Origin: Kitasatospora sp. Root107
GTDB lineage: Bacteria; Actinomycetota; Actinomycetes; Streptomycetales; Streptomycetaceae
Reading direction: 5' to 3'
Assembly: GCF_001424875.1 (NCBI RefSeq)
Contig: NZ_LMCT01000021.1
Coordinates: 1-61,987, forward strand
DNA: 61,987 nt
The notes under the pieces are model-generated. The model was not told the origin of the DNA and did no database searches. It saw only the letters and a list, made by a program, of their open reading frames with translations. How positions within the stretch are numbered: the first letter of the stretch is position 1; each line of letters opens with the position of its first letter. The translations under genes were made by a program, and so were the position numbers. Shown here one piece after another: positions 50,454 to 59,956 of the stretch.

Positions 50454-50972
50454 TCAGGCGAGGCGGGCCTTCACCGGGCCGCGGACCTTCGAGGCCAGTC
50501 GGGAATCGGTGGCCAGGAAGGACTCGAACCCCGCCTGCTGCTCCGGGGTGAAGGCGGCCTTGAGGATGGTTGCGCCCATCGGCACCCGGCCGTCGGTCTT
50601 GAGGTTGCTGGCCACCGCCCAGGCCAGCGGGTTGTCCGTCACCCGCGTCACCGAAGTCCAGGGGATCTCGTACCGGGCGGTGCCCGCCGCGTACGCGAGC
50701 CCGTCGCCGGTGATCCGCACAGCGGTCTCGCCGCTGAACCGCCGGGCGGCCATCAGCGCCAGCTTGCGGTACGCAACCGGCGCCGACCCGATCATCGCCA
50801 GCCCGGCCAGCGCCACCACCGTGAACCCCCACGGGCCGAGCGCACCGAAGACGGCGACCGCCGTCCAGAAGCCGATGAGCAGCCGACGCTGCACCGGGCT
50901 CCTCACCACGTTGCTCCGGACCGCCTCGGCGAGGTCCTCCTGCGTCACCACGTAGTCGATCCGGATGTCCAC
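50454..50972 (-). CDS. YcxB-like membrane protein
   Basis: 172 aa from GTG 50972 with GGGGGG about 7 nt upstream. VDIRIDYVVTQEDLAEAVRS is followed by two transmembrane helices (about 35-75) and a PH-like C-terminal domain (VRITGDGLAYAAGTARYEIP, WTSVTRVTDNPLAWAVASNL). This is the pattern of the YcxB-like protein family, of unknown function. It converges on the scramblase-like gene. Confidence 0.75.
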   Translation of the reverse strand: MDIRIDYVVTQEDLAEAVRSNVVRSPVQRRLLIGFWTAVAVFGALGPWGFTVVALAGLAMIGSAPVAYRKLALMAARRFSGETAVRITGDGLAYAAGTARYEIPWTSVTRVTDNPLAWAVASNLKTDGRVPMGATILKAAFTPEQQAGFESFLATDSRLASKVRGPVKARLA

Positions 50973-51332
50973 TGTTACCCCCCGTTGATGGCACGTCAGC
51001 GCCGGCCGCGGCCGGGCAGACACTACCTCGGCGCGTCAGCAGGATGCCTGCCGGGCCTTCCCGGACGTACCGTCACCCACCGGCCGCCGCACCGTGCTCA
51101 GGGCGGAGCGGCCAGTTGTACGAAGACGCGCGTCGAGGCTTTCGAGAACGCTGATACGCAGTGCCGTTGTGGCACCGTGAGCGCTGATCATCACCTGCCC
51201 CGATCACCGCTGGAACCTGCAACATCGCAGGTTGACACGGCGCTCCACCAGCACCGCCAGTCCAACGGGCCGCCAGGACACCCCCGGTGCCTCAGCAAGG
51301 GAAGCCCTGGGTGGGGCGCGGAGCCCTGCGGG
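50973..51332. other. Gap of about 360 bp
   Basis: Upstream of the YcxB-like gene. A GAACCTGC/GCAGGTTGA-type inverted repeat (around 51213-51235) is present. No gene is supported. Confidence 0.35.
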
Positions 51333-51542
51333 TCAGGGCTGCGGTGCCGTGGCGTAGGTGAGGACATGGTGCGGGGTGCCGTCGGCGCCGGTGACGACCA
51401 GGCAGTTCACCCCGTGCGCGGGGCCGTTGGTCCAGGACCGGACCGGCTCGAACCGCTCGGGCGGCACCGCCACCTGGTGGAAGTCGCCGTACTGACCGTC
51501 ACCGGGCGGCCGCCCGCCCGCCTCAGTGGTGCGTCGCAGTGG
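51333..51542 (-). pseudogene. Unknown gene tail without a start
   Basis: Reads GQYGDFHQVAVPPERFEPVR, then SWTNGPAHGVNCLVVTGADG and TPHHVLTYATAPQP, stopping at 51333. It lies in the same frame directly after the stop of the NIPSNAP gene and lacks a start codon. It appears to be the 3' end of a gene whose beginning is gone. Family unknown. Confidence 0.4.
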
Positions 51543-51854
51543 TCACTTGCCGGTGTCGAGGGGCTTGAGGAACCGGCGTTCGTACCGCCTGATGCACCCG
51601 GTGGTGCGGGCCAGTTCGAAGGCCGCCGCGCACTCGGGATCGGTGGAGCTGGCGATGCGGTACTGCTCGTACTCGGCGAAGCTGCCGAAGGAGAAGAGGG
51701 CGTAGGCGATGTCGCTGTCTCCCTCGCTCGGCAGGAAGTAGCCGTGGTGGTCGCCTCCGAAGCGGTCGACGAGCTTGACCCAGCGCCGCCCGTACTCCTC
51801 GAAGTCCGCCAGCTTGTCGGGGTCGATCTCGTACTTCAGGTGCACGGTGATCAT
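51543..51854 (-). CDS. NIPSNAP-family protein
   Basis: 103 aa from ATG 51854 (GAAAGG about 11 nt upstream). MITVHLKYEIDPDKLADFEE, GGDHHGYFLPSEGDSDIAYA and LFSFGSFAEYEQYRIASSTD match the NIPSNAP ferredoxin-like fold (dimeric alpha/beta barrel). These are small proteins often linked to metabolism of unknown substrates. A gene tail follows directly in frame after its stop. Confidence 0.75.
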   Translation of the reverse strand: MITVHLKYEIDPDKLADFEEYGRRWVKLVDRFGGDHHGYFLPSEGDSDIAYALFSFGSFAEYEQYRIASSTDPECAAAFELARTTGCIRRYERRFLKPLDTGK

Positions 51855-52552
51855 GTGTGCGCTGCCTTTCGGGGTGTCCGGGGGTGCCCCGGGCCGGCCG
51901 GGGGTGGTGGTCTGATCCTGCGGCGGCGGGAGAGCTTCGCACCAGTGAGAAGAGCGCCCGAAATGATCGATATGCCGCCACCTGCCCGGGCGGGCGCGGC
52001 AGGCTGACGCCGGGCCGGCCGTTGCGGGGGCCGGCGAGTGCCGCCCGGGGCGGGCGTAGTGCCACCGGACGGGCCCGGGCGGGCTGTACGCGGTGAGCGT
52101 TTCGGGTGTTGCCGCCGTAGGCAAAACGTCCGCCGGTACTTCAAGCCCTCCCCGGAGGCCATCGCCGAGCTGACCAGCCTGCTCGCCCCCGGGGGACGCC
52201 CGGCGCTGATCCGTCGGCGGCAGGGCTCGGCGCCACGTGTGCCTCGTGGGGATGGCCGTGATCAGTACGCCCCGCAGCCACTGACCTGGGCGCCAGCAGA
52301 GTCACCCCGTGCGGTCGCCGCGCGTCATCCGGCTGTGCCGGAGATCTGACGGCAGAATGCGCCTGAGGGGCCAGGTGTAGGCGCTGTCGGAGTCGCATCT
52401 CGTTTGGCTGTGTGATCGGCCGGCCGAACAGGCAGGCCCGTGTCGGGTCGCGAGTCCAAGTCTCTCGGGCTGGACGTTCCACGAGGGCGCACCCTGACGT
52501 TCCCGTCCGGGCGTCGGACGCCGTGACGGTTCCAACGACGACGGGAGATTCT
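51855..52552. other. About 700 bp without a supported complete gene
   Basis: A plus-strand frame around 52130-52215 (RRYFKPSPEAIAELTSLLAP) looks like a leftover coding piece. The rest holds the promoter of the GH15 fragment, including a weak GGGAG before its ATG. Confidence 0.35.
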
Positions 52553-53137
52553 ATGAGCGCCTACCCGGCGATCGCCGATCACGGGATGGTCGGTGACCTC
52601 CAGACGGCCGCGCTGGTGTCCTCCGACGGGACGATCGACTGGTGGTGCACGCCCCGGTTCGATTCGCCCAGCGTGTTCGCATCGCTGCTCGACAGCGAAC
52701 GCGGGGGTTACTGCCGACTGGCCGCGCACCTCCCCGGCGGGCAGGAGCCGGTGGTCCGCCAGCTCTACCTTTCCGATACCGCTGTCCTGGTCACCCGCTT
52801 CATGGCGCCGGGCGGCGTCGGAGAGGTCGCCGACTTCATGACTCCCCTGACCACCGGGACCCCGACCGACCGGCACCGCCTGGTGAGGGTGGTGCGGGGC
52901 AGCATGGACTTCCGCCTGACCTGCCGGCCGCGGTTCGACTACGGCCGCGCCTCGCACGCCCTGGAGCGGACCGGCGAGGCGGCCGCGGTCTTCCACGGCC
53001 CCGGCACCGACCTGCACCTGCAGGTCACCGGCCCCTTCGTGCTCCACCCCGCGTCGCGCGCCTGCGCCCAGCGGGCGGTGTCGGCGGGCCGGGACGAGCA
53101 GCTCGACCGGGCGGAACGCGGCGGCACCGATGGCTGA
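52553..53137 (+). CDS. GH15 glucoamylase/trehalase-like gene, N-terminal domain only
   Basis: 194 aa from ATG 52553 (GGGAG about 9 nt upstream). MSAYPAIADHGMVGDLQTAA and SSDGTIDWWCTPRFDSPSVF, with RLYLS-like LYLSDTAVLVTRFMAPGG, are the N-terminal beta-sandwich domain of GH15 trehalase/glucoamylase-like proteins, which are usually about 600 aa. The catalytic (alpha/alpha)6 barrel is missing: the frame ends with an Arg-rich tail overlapping the start of the next MFS gene by 8 nt. I infer a truncation at this junction, so enzymatic activity is not expected. Confidence 0.75.
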   Translation: MSAYPAIADHGMVGDLQTAALVSSDGTIDWWCTPRFDSPSVFASLLDSERGGYCRLAAHLPGGQEPVVRQLYLSDTAVLVTRFMAPGGVGEVADFMTPLTTGTPTDRHRLVRVVRGSMDFRLTCRPRFDYGRASHALERTGEAAAVFHGPGTDLHLQVTGPFVLHPASRACAQRAVSAGRDEQLDRAERGGTDG

Positions 53138-54548
53138 CCCCGCCCCGGCCCCGGCCACACCTGCCGCCCTGCGGCGGGTCATCGCCCCGCTCGCCCTCGC
53201 CCAGTTCATCTGCAGCTTCGCCGGCTCCAACATGAACGTGATGATCAACGACATCAGCGAGGACCTCGACACCACCGTGCAGGGCGTCCAGGTCGCCATC
53301 ACGATCTTCCTGCTCGTGATGGCCGCCCTGATGATCCCCGGCGGCAAACTGACCGACCGCTACGGCCGCAAACGGTGCCTGCTCACCGGCCTCGTCATCT
53401 ACGGCGTCGGCGCACTCCTCAGCGCCGCCGCACCGGGCCTGGGCATGCTCATCCTGGGCAACTCGATCCTCGAAGGCGTCGGCACGGCCCTGCTCATCCC
53501 GCCCGTCTACATCCTCACCACGCTGCTCTTCACGGACATGACCTCACGCGCCCGCGCATTCGGAACGATCATGGCGCTCGGAGGCATCGGCGCCGCGGCC
53601 GGCCCGCTGATCGGCGGACTCATCACCTCGGCACTCAGCTGGCGGGCCGCCTTCGTGTTCCAGGCCCTCGTGATCGTCGTGATCATCGTCCTCAGCCGCC
53701 GCATCGAGGACCCCCTCCCGCCGGACCCGACCCGCCCGTTCGACACCGTCGGCACCGTCCTGTCCGCCGTCGGCCTCGTCCTGATCGTCACCGGCATCCT
53801 GGCCGCCGACGACAACGGCTGGCTGATGCTCGCGCTCCTCGTCCTCGGCGCGCTCTTCCTGTTCGCCTTCTTCCGCTGGGTCCGTGCCAGGGAACGCGCA
53901 GGCAAGGAACCGCTGCTCTCCACCAGCCTGTTCCGCATCCGCATCTCCAACCTCGGGCTCGTCACCCAGAACACCCAGTGGCTGCTCCTGATGGGGGTGT
54001 CCTTCACGGTGGCCTCCTACCTGCAGGTCGTCCGCGGCTACGACGCGATCCAGACCGGAGTGATCTTCACCGCGGCCACCCTCGGAATCCTCGTGTCCTC
54101 CCTCGCAGCCGAACGCCTCGCCAAGCGCCGCGCCCAGCGCACCCTCATCCTCACGGGATTCGCCACCACCATCGCCGGCATCATTGTTCTGGTCGTCGTG
54201 GTCGGTGGTTCCCCCAGCCCCTGGGCCTTCGCGCCCGGACTGCTGCTGATCGGCCTCGGACTCGGCGTGATGCTCACCCCCTCGGTCAACATCGTCCAGT
54301 CGAGCTTCGCCGAGGACCAGCAGGGCGAGATCTCCGGCCTGTCCCGCAGCGTCTCCAACCTCGGCTCCTCCCTCGGCACCGCAATCGCCGGCACCATCCT
54401 CGTCGCCGGCCTCACCAGCCACGCCTACGCCGCCGCCATGATCACCCTGGCAGTCGTCGGGCTCATCGGCCTCACCGCCGCCGTGCTCCTGCCTCACCAA
54501 CCGCCGCACACCCCCGCCCCCACCGGCCGACAGGCCAGCGACGAGTGA
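53130..54548 (+). CDS. MFS drug exporter (DHA2-like)
   Basis: 472 aa from ATG 53130, inside the end of the truncated GH15 gene. About fourteen hydrophobic helices are visible with MFS motif A at GGKLTDRYGRK and motif C-like GIGAAAGPLIGGLITSALSW. Proteins of this group export drugs and natural products by proton antiport. It depends on upstream transcription or translation coupling with the GH15 remnant for its start, as no separate ribosome binding site is seen beyond a weak GAACGCGG. A second, related exporter lies at 56.6 kb. Confidence 0.8.
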   Translation: MADPAPAPATPAALRRVIAPLALAQFICSFAGSNMNVMINDISEDLDTTVQGVQVAITIFLLVMAALMIPGGKLTDRYGRKRCLLTGLVIYGVGALLSAAAPGLGMLILGNSILEGVGTALLIPPVYILTTLLFTDMTSRARAFGTIMALGGIGAAAGPLIGGLITSALSWRAAFVFQALVIVVIIVLSRRIEDPLPPDPTRPFDTVGTVLSAVGLVLIVTGILAADDNGWLMLALLVLGALFLFAFFRWVRARERAGKEPLLSTSLFRIRISNLGLVTQNTQWLLLMGVSFTVASYLQVVRGYDAIQTGVIFTAATLGILVSSLAAERLAKRRAQRTLILTGFATTIAGIIVLVVVVGGSPSPWAFAPGLLLIGLGLGVMLTPSVNIVQSSFAEDQQGEISGLSRSVSNLGSSLGTAIAGTILVAGLTSHAYAAAMITLAVVGLIGLTAAVLLPHQPPHTPAPTGRQASDE

Positions 54549-54975
54549 GGCAGAGACCGCCTGCGGCGAGACCGCGGGTCAGTCCCCCTACCGGCCGGGC
54601 CTACCTCGGCCCGGTCTCCGGTGACGCCGGCCGGCTGGTGTACGTCCTGCGGCTGGGCGCCGGCTCCCGCCCATCAGCCCGACCGTGCTCGTGCAGGCGG
54701 GCGGCACCCAGGTCGGCAGCATCCTCACACCGCACCGTGCGGCTCGACGGTCACCGCCGGCTTCTCCGTGAACCGGAGCGGCTGGCCCGCCTCCGCCGCG
54801 AGCGTCCCGACCGTGGTGAACTGCTGACCCGCCCCCGGCAACCGCCCGGCCCGCCCGGTGCCCGCAGACCGGGCGAGCCGGGCGAGCCGGGCGAGCCGCC
54901 CTGTCCGGGCGGGCGCAGGAGCGCCGCGCGGCCGGCGGTTCCCCGCCGGCGCACGAGCGGCCCCGGGATTCCCCG
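54549..54975. pseudogene. Gap with frameshifted coding debris
   Basis: Plus-strand pieces in different frames (GDAGRLVYVLRLGAGSRP; PTVLVQAGGTQVGSIL; STVTAGFSVNRSGW) look like parts of one decayed exported or structural protein. A 9-bp tandem repeat (GGGCGAGCC, three copies, about 54870-54897) follows. No intact gene. Confidence 0.35.
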
Positions 54976-56067
54976 CTACAGGATGACGAGCAGCTTGGTG
55001 CCCGCGACCAGCTTGCGGTTGACGGAGGTCGACTGGACGAACACGGTGTACGCCGGGTTGTCGCCCGGCTTCACCGTGGCCTCCGAGTCCGGCAGGCCGA
55101 GCAGCCGACGGGCTGCCGGACCCGAGAACACCCTGCCCGTCATCCGGCCGGTGCCCGGGTCCTTCTCCGCCACCGCGAGCTGCTTACCGCCCTGGATCTT
55201 CTCGCGCTTGGACAGCTCGTAGAAGGCGCAGCCGCTCGTGTACGCGTGCCCGGAGCGGGTGACGAAGTCGCGGATCTGCGCCGCCTGGTCGACCGGGACC
55301 AGGATGTACTTGCCGGTGTCCAGGGCGTCGAGGCTGGCCAGCACGTCGGCGGAGCTCAGGTCCTGGCCCATCGCGAACAGGTTCCTGGTGCCGCGTACGC
55401 CCTGTTCGCGGCCGCGCAGGAAGCTGGTGGCGGCCGACTTGACGGTGCCGATGGCCTCCTCGACGCCCTTGCTGGAGTCCGCGTCCCAGATCGCGATGTT
55501 GCCCGCGGGGAAGCCGTACTCCTGGGCGGTGCGCTTGGCCAGCGAGTTGGGGACCAGGATCGCCGAGGTCCAGTGGCCGGGAAGCTGGTCCATGGCCCCC
55601 TGGATGCGGCCCAGCCACGTGCCCAGGACGGCGGTGCCCTTGCCCGCGCCCATCCGGATGTGCATCTGCCCGGTCTCCGAGAAGCCCGAGGCGTTCTCCT
55701 CGCCGTCGGTGACCACGACCTGGAGGAAGGCGTGCTCCCCGTACCCTTCCCAGATGTTCTTCAGGTCCTCGACGGACTTCACGGCCGCCTCGATCAGCGC
55801 GGTTGCGCCGTTGTCGACCCGGTAGAGGCCCCGCAGGGACGGCAGGTGCTTGACGTCCATGTCCCAGACCAGGTTCTTCACCTCGTGATCGAAAGCGTAG
55901 AGGCTGACGCGGGTCTCGTGGCCGAGCCGGTCGGATTCCTCCTGAAGGCCCTTGACGAACTCGTCCACCACGCGGACAAGCTGCGCCTCGTGCTTGCGCA
56001 TCGAGCCGGAATTGTCGACCACGAGCGAGACGTGGTTGACCTTGTGCTTGATCCTGTCAGCAGACAT
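54976..56067 (-). CDS. VWA-domain protein
   Basis: 363 aa from ATG 56067 (GGGGCGGAACC upstream). The N-terminal von Willebrand A domain (to about 215) has the MIDAS residues: DNSGSM (D18, S20, S22), a Thr in GATALIEA, and the VVTDGEENAS loop. A C-terminal beta-rich domain of about 140 residues follows (GHAYTSGCAFYELSKREKIQ, GRVFSGPAARRLLGLPDSEA and a final KLVAGTKLLVIL). Cytoplasmic; metal-dependent protein interaction is implied. Similar stand-alone VWA proteins occur in phage and plasmid-like regions; role unknown. Confidence 0.8.
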   Translation of the reverse strand: MSADRIKHKVNHVSLVVDNSGSMRKHEAQLVRVVDEFVKGLQEESDRLGHETRVSLYAFDHEVKNLVWDMDVKHLPSLRGLYRVDNGATALIEAAVKSVEDLKNIWEGYGEHAFLQVVVTDGEENASGFSETGQMHIRMGAGKGTAVLGTWLGRIQGAMDQLPGHWTSAILVPNSLAKRTAQEYGFPAGNIAIWDADSSKGVEEAIGTVKSAATSFLRGREQGVRGTRNLFAMGQDLSSADVLASLDALDTGKYILVPVDQAAQIRDFVTRSGHAYTSGCAFYELSKREKIQGGKQLAVAEKDPGTGRMTGRVFSGPAARRLLGLPDSEATVKPGDNPAYTVFVQSTSVNRKLVAGTKLLVIL

Positions 56068-56584
56068 GGTTCCGCCCCTTTTCCGGCATTCTTCCGGCGC
56101 CGTTTTCGGCGCCCCCTCCAACGTTGCTCCCATAATATGAGGGAGCACTGACAGCGGGCCCCGGCCCGGGAGTTCACCGTCGCCCGCCGCCCGCCGGATC
56201 CGCCCTCCGGAAGCCGGGCACCGGCGGGGTGCTCCGAACGCTCCTCTTCCATGGCGGCCTACCCGCGGATTGCCCGCGGGGCGGCAATTGCGTGACATTC
56301 GTGCGCACGCCGGCCAGATATCCGCTGTTTATCGGAGAATTACGGCGAACAATGGCGCCGGGTATGCCGGCAGGTGACGGACGGGGAATGTCCCGCCGAT
56401 GCCGTCGCATTGTTCCCGGCGGATACGCAGGTGCCGAAAGCCGTGAAGCCGGGCGGCGCACCAGCCGCGCACCCGGCCGGGCCTCTCCCGGCCCTTGCAC
56501 GTTCCTCGCCGGCAGGTCCTCCTGGCCGGATGCGTCCCTGCCGTCAACCGGCTGACCCTGCGGCGGGTCGGGGAGCCGCCCCGC
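56068..56584. other. Divergent promoter region, about 520 bp
   Basis: AT-richer than its surroundings (TTTATCGGAGAATTACGG around 56328; a CATAATATGAGG patch at 56130), so probably holds promoters for both flanking genes. No gene is supported. Confidence 0.4.
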
Positions 56585-58303
56585 GTGGCCGCTGGGACGA
56601 TACCGCCCATGGGACCTGCGGCAGGCACTTCGAAGAGTTCGGCCACCGGGCGGGTGGTCCTGCTCGCACTCGCGGCGGGACAGTTCCTGATGGCGCTCGA
56701 CAGCTCGGTCATGAACGTCTCGATCGCGACGGTGGCCCAGGACGTGGGCACGACGGTGACCGGGGTCCAGGGCGCGATCACCGCCTACACCCTCGTGATG
56801 GCGATGTTCATGATCCCCGGCGGCAAGGTCGGCGTGCTCATCGGCCGCAAGCGCGCGTTCATGATCGGCTGTGTCGTCTACGGCTGCGGATCCCTCACGA
56901 CGGCACTCGCCCCGAACCTGCCGGTGCTCCTGTTCGGCTGGTCGTTCCTGGAGGGGATCGGGGCGGCACTCATCCTGCCCGCGATCGTCGCCCTGGTGGC
57001 CGGCAACTTCGGCCCACAACGCCGGCCCGCCGCCTACGGGCTGGTCACGGCCGCCGGAGCCGTGGCGATCGCGGTCGGGCCGCTCATCGGCGGCGTCGCG
57101 ACCACGTTCTTCTCCTGGCGGTGGGTCTTCGCCGGCGAGGTCGTGATCGTGCTCGCCATCCTGGTCCTCGCCCGGCGCATCGCCGACGCCCCGGCCGACG
57201 CCCGTCCCCGGATCGATCTCGTCGGCTGCGTGCTCTCCGCTCTCGGGCTCGGGGTCTTCGTCTACGGCGTCCTGCGCTCGGACGAGTGGGGCTGGTTCCA
57301 GCCCAAACCCGACGCCCCCTCCTGGCTCGGAGTCTCCCTGGTCGTGTGGCTGATGCTGGCAGGCCTGCTCCTGACCTGGATCTTCCTGCGCTGGGAAAGC
57401 CACCTCGTGAAGCAGCGCAGGGAACCGCTGGTGGACCCGGCACTGCTGCAGAACCGGCAGCTCACCGGCGGCCTGACGATGTTCTTCTTCCAGTACCTCG
57501 TGCAGATGGGCGTCTTCTTCGTCGTACCGCTCTACCTGTCGGTCGCCCTTGGCCTGTCCGCGCTCAAAACCGGCGTCTGCATCCTGCCGCTGTCGCTGAC
57601 ACTGCTGGCCGCGGCAGTCCTGATCCCGCGCCTGCTCCCGGACATCTCACCGCGACGGGTGGTACGGGCCGGGATCCTCGCGCTGCTCGCGGGGGCGGCG
57701 GTCCTGATGGCCGCGCTCGACGCGGACGCGGGAGCGGAGATCGTCACGATCCCTCTGCTGCTGATCGGCCTGGGCATGGGCGCGCTGGCCTCCCAGCTCG
57801 GATCGGTCACCGTATCCGCGGTGCCGGACGAACAGAGCGCGGAGGTCGGCGGCGTCCAGAACGCCGTCACCAACCTCGGCGCCTCGATCGGCACGGCACT
57901 GGCCGGGTCGATCCTGATCGCCACCATGACGGCCTCGTTCTTGACCGCTGTCGAACAGAACCCGGCGGTCCCCGCCCAGACCAAGAGCCAGGCCGGCGTC
58001 GAACTCGCCAGCGGCGTGCCCTTCCTCTCCGACGCCCAGCTCCAAACCGCCCTCGACGAAGCGGGCACCAGCGCGGACGTGTCCCAGGCCGCACTCGACG
58101 CGAACTCCGCCGCCCGCCTCGACGGCCTGCGCGCCGCCCTCGCCGTCCTCGCTCTCGCCGCAACCGGCGCCCTGTTCTTCACCCAGCGAATCCCGGCCAC
58201 CCAACCCGGCCGACGAAACCGAACCGGCACGGCAGAGCCCGAGGAATCCCCCGAAGAACACCCGGACACCCACGACATCCCCCCGACCGGCCCCGACACA
58301 TAG
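56585..58303 (+). CDS. MFS drug exporter (14-helix DHA2 type)
   Basis: 572 aa from GTG 56585 with GGGGAG about 9 nt upstream; ATG 56609 is an alternative. The chain has about fourteen transmembrane helices with ALDSSVMNVSIATVAQDVGT, the motif-A loop GGKVGVLIGRKRAF and motif C-like AGAVAIAVGPLIGGVATTFF. The last 45 residues are a hydrophilic Pro/Glu-rich tail. Multidrug export or self-resistance export for the biosynthetic genes to its right is plausible. Family is secure. Confidence 0.85.
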   Translation: MAAGTIPPMGPAAGTSKSSATGRVVLLALAAGQFLMALDSSVMNVSIATVAQDVGTTVTGVQGAITAYTLVMAMFMIPGGKVGVLIGRKRAFMIGCVVYGCGSLTTALAPNLPVLLFGWSFLEGIGAALILPAIVALVAGNFGPQRRPAAYGLVTAAGAVAIAVGPLIGGVATTFFSWRWVFAGEVVIVLAILVLARRIADAPADARPRIDLVGCVLSALGLGVFVYGVLRSDEWGWFQPKPDAPSWLGVSLVVWLMLAGLLLTWIFLRWESHLVKQRREPLVDPALLQNRQLTGGLTMFFFQYLVQMGVFFVVPLYLSVALGLSALKTGVCILPLSLTLLAAAVLIPRLLPDISPRRVVRAGILALLAGAAVLMAALDADAGAEIVTIPLLLIGLGMGALASQLGSVTVSAVPDEQSAEVGGVQNAVTNLGASIGTALAGSILIATMTASFLTAVEQNPAVPAQTKSQAGVELASGVPFLSDAQLQTALDEAGTSADVSQAALDANSAARLDGLRAALAVLALAATGALFFTQRIPATQPGRRNRTGTAEPEESPEEHPDTHDIPPTGPDT

Positions 58304-58771
58304 CAAAAAACCCCGCCGCCACCACGACCACGACGAGCGGGCCGCAACCCCCGACGCCCTCCGCCCCCGAGGCCGCGCCCCGGCCGGGGCGCGGCCATCA
58401 AGAACAGCGGCCGCAACCCTGACGCGCCCGCGCACCCTCCCCCGCACCGGCGAAGCCGGCCCGCCGCCGGCCGCCGGCCTCCTCGCGGGCGCAGGCCCCC
58501 ACCGGGAACAGCCCAGCCAAGAACAGCGGTCCGGGGCCTGGGCGGACGAGAGGCGGACGCCTCCCGCCCAACCCGCGAGGTGAGCCGGCCGCCACCTGCC
58601 CGGGAGGCCGGTTGCGGAGCGGCCCCCACCCGGCCCGGCGGGACCGGCGCCTTCCCGCAACCGGCGCCCCGCGAAGTCCGCAGCCGCATTTCGCCGGGCC
58701 ACCCGGGGACGCCCCTGCGGCCGGGGGGGTTGCGGGCCCCGGCCGCCTGAGCGGACATCGCGGGCCGCGGC
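58304..58771. other. Convergent gap of about 470 bp
   Basis: Between the exporter and the end of the flavoenzyme gene. No gene seen. An AAAAAA run immediately after the exporter stop (58305) with GC-rich flanks may be part of a terminator. Confidence 0.4.
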
Positions 58772-59956
58772 CTACAGGAGGTCGGTGTTCGGCTCCAGGC
58801 CGCACAGCACCCGGCCGTACGTCTCCGCGACCGTGTTCGGGTGCAGGACACCGTTGAGGTTGAGCGCCTGGATGTCCCGCTCGATGCGCTGCATCGGCTG
58901 GTCGGAGTAGATGGAGGAGCCACCACTGGCGGTGTTGAGCACGTCCACCGCCTCCTTGGCCCGCAGGCAGGCCGTCGCCGCGTCCATCTTGGACAGGGCA
59001 CGCTCCTGCAGTGACCACTGCTCGCCGGCACGCACCTTGGTGTCCAGGCGCTCCGCCGCGCGGCGCACATGGAACTCCGCCTCGTCGATCTTCATCGCCG
59101 CCTCGGCGACCTGCAGGTGGGTGATCGGCGCCTCGGCCTGCCGCTCGTAATGGGTGTAACTGATCTTGCGGCCGGGCAGCCGCTCGAAGAACGCCTCACG
59201 CGCCGCCTTCGCCATCCCCACCGCCGACGAACTGGTCACCGCGGTGGCGTGCGGCACGAACGGGAGCTTCCAGGTGAGGGAGTCCGCGTTCAGCTTCGAG
59301 GCGTGCCGGCCCTGCATCATCACCGGGATCATCGGCAGGACCCGCGCCTGCGGTACGAAGAGGTCCTTCGCGATGGTCGTGACACTGCCGGTGGCCCGCA
59401 GGCCCGCCGTGTGCCAGTCGTCGACGATCGTCAGATCCGACATCGGCACCGCGATCGTGGCCGGCTCGTACCCGCCGTCCCCGTCCGCCAACAGCACCGA
59501 ATGCATGTCCCACTGGCTGTGCGGGGCACCGGAGACGAAGTGCCACCGGCCGTTGAGAATCACACCGCCGTCCGTCGGCGTCGCGACACCCGAAGGGTTC
59601 ACGCCGCCGCAGATCCGCACGCTCGGGTCGGCGAAGATCTCGTCCTGCACCTCGTCCGGGAACAGCCCCGCCAGCCAGGAACCCATCGTGAACGTGCTGA
59701 TGGTCCACCCGACCGCACCGTCACCGCGCGCCAGCTCGGCGATCACCGCCGACACCGTCCGCACATCGTCCTCCGTGCCGCCGTAACGCACCGGAACCCG
59801 CATCTTCATGATCCCGGCATCGGTGACCGCCTGCAGCACCTCCTCGTGCAGGACCCGGTTCTCCTCCTGCCACGGGACGTGCTTGCGGATCACCTCGACC
59901 AGGTCGGTGGCCCGGCCGACCAGGCCGGCCTGCGATGTCGCCTCATTGAACGTCAT
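58772..59956 (-). CDS. Acyl-CoA dehydrogenase-fold flavin monooxygenase (group D-like)
   Basis: 394 aa from ATG 59956 (TGAGGAGC about 10 nt upstream). KMRVPVRYGGTEDDVRTVSA, RGDGAVGWTISTFTMGSWLA, GGVILNGRWHFVSGAPHSQW and LRATGSVTTIAKDLFVPQAR are shared by the HsaA/HpaB-like and related group D flavin monooxygenases, which have the acyl-CoA dehydrogenase fold but use reduced FMN from a partner reductase. Such enzymes hydroxylate aromatic or amino-sugar substrates in secondary metabolism. No reductase is visible in the window; one may lie further right. The specific substrate is unknown. Confidence 0.75.
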   Translation of the reverse strand: MTFNEATSQAGLVGRATDLVEVIRKHVPWQEENRVLHEEVLQAVTDAGIMKMRVPVRYGGTEDDVRTVSAVIAELARGDGAVGWTISTFTMGSWLAGLFPDEVQDEIFADPSVRICGGVNPSGVATPTDGGVILNGRWHFVSGAPHSQWDMHSVLLADGDGGYEPATIAVPMSDLTIVDDWHTAGLRATGSVTTIAKDLFVPQARVLPMIPVMMQGRHASKLNADSLTWKLPFVPHATAVTSSSAVGMAKAAREAFFERLPGRKISYTHYERQAEAPITHLQVAEAAMKIDEAEFHVRRAAERLDTKVRAGEQWSLQERALSKMDAATACLRAKEAVDVLNTASGGSSIYSDQPMQRIERDIQALNLNGVLHPNTVAETYGRVLCGLEPNTDLL

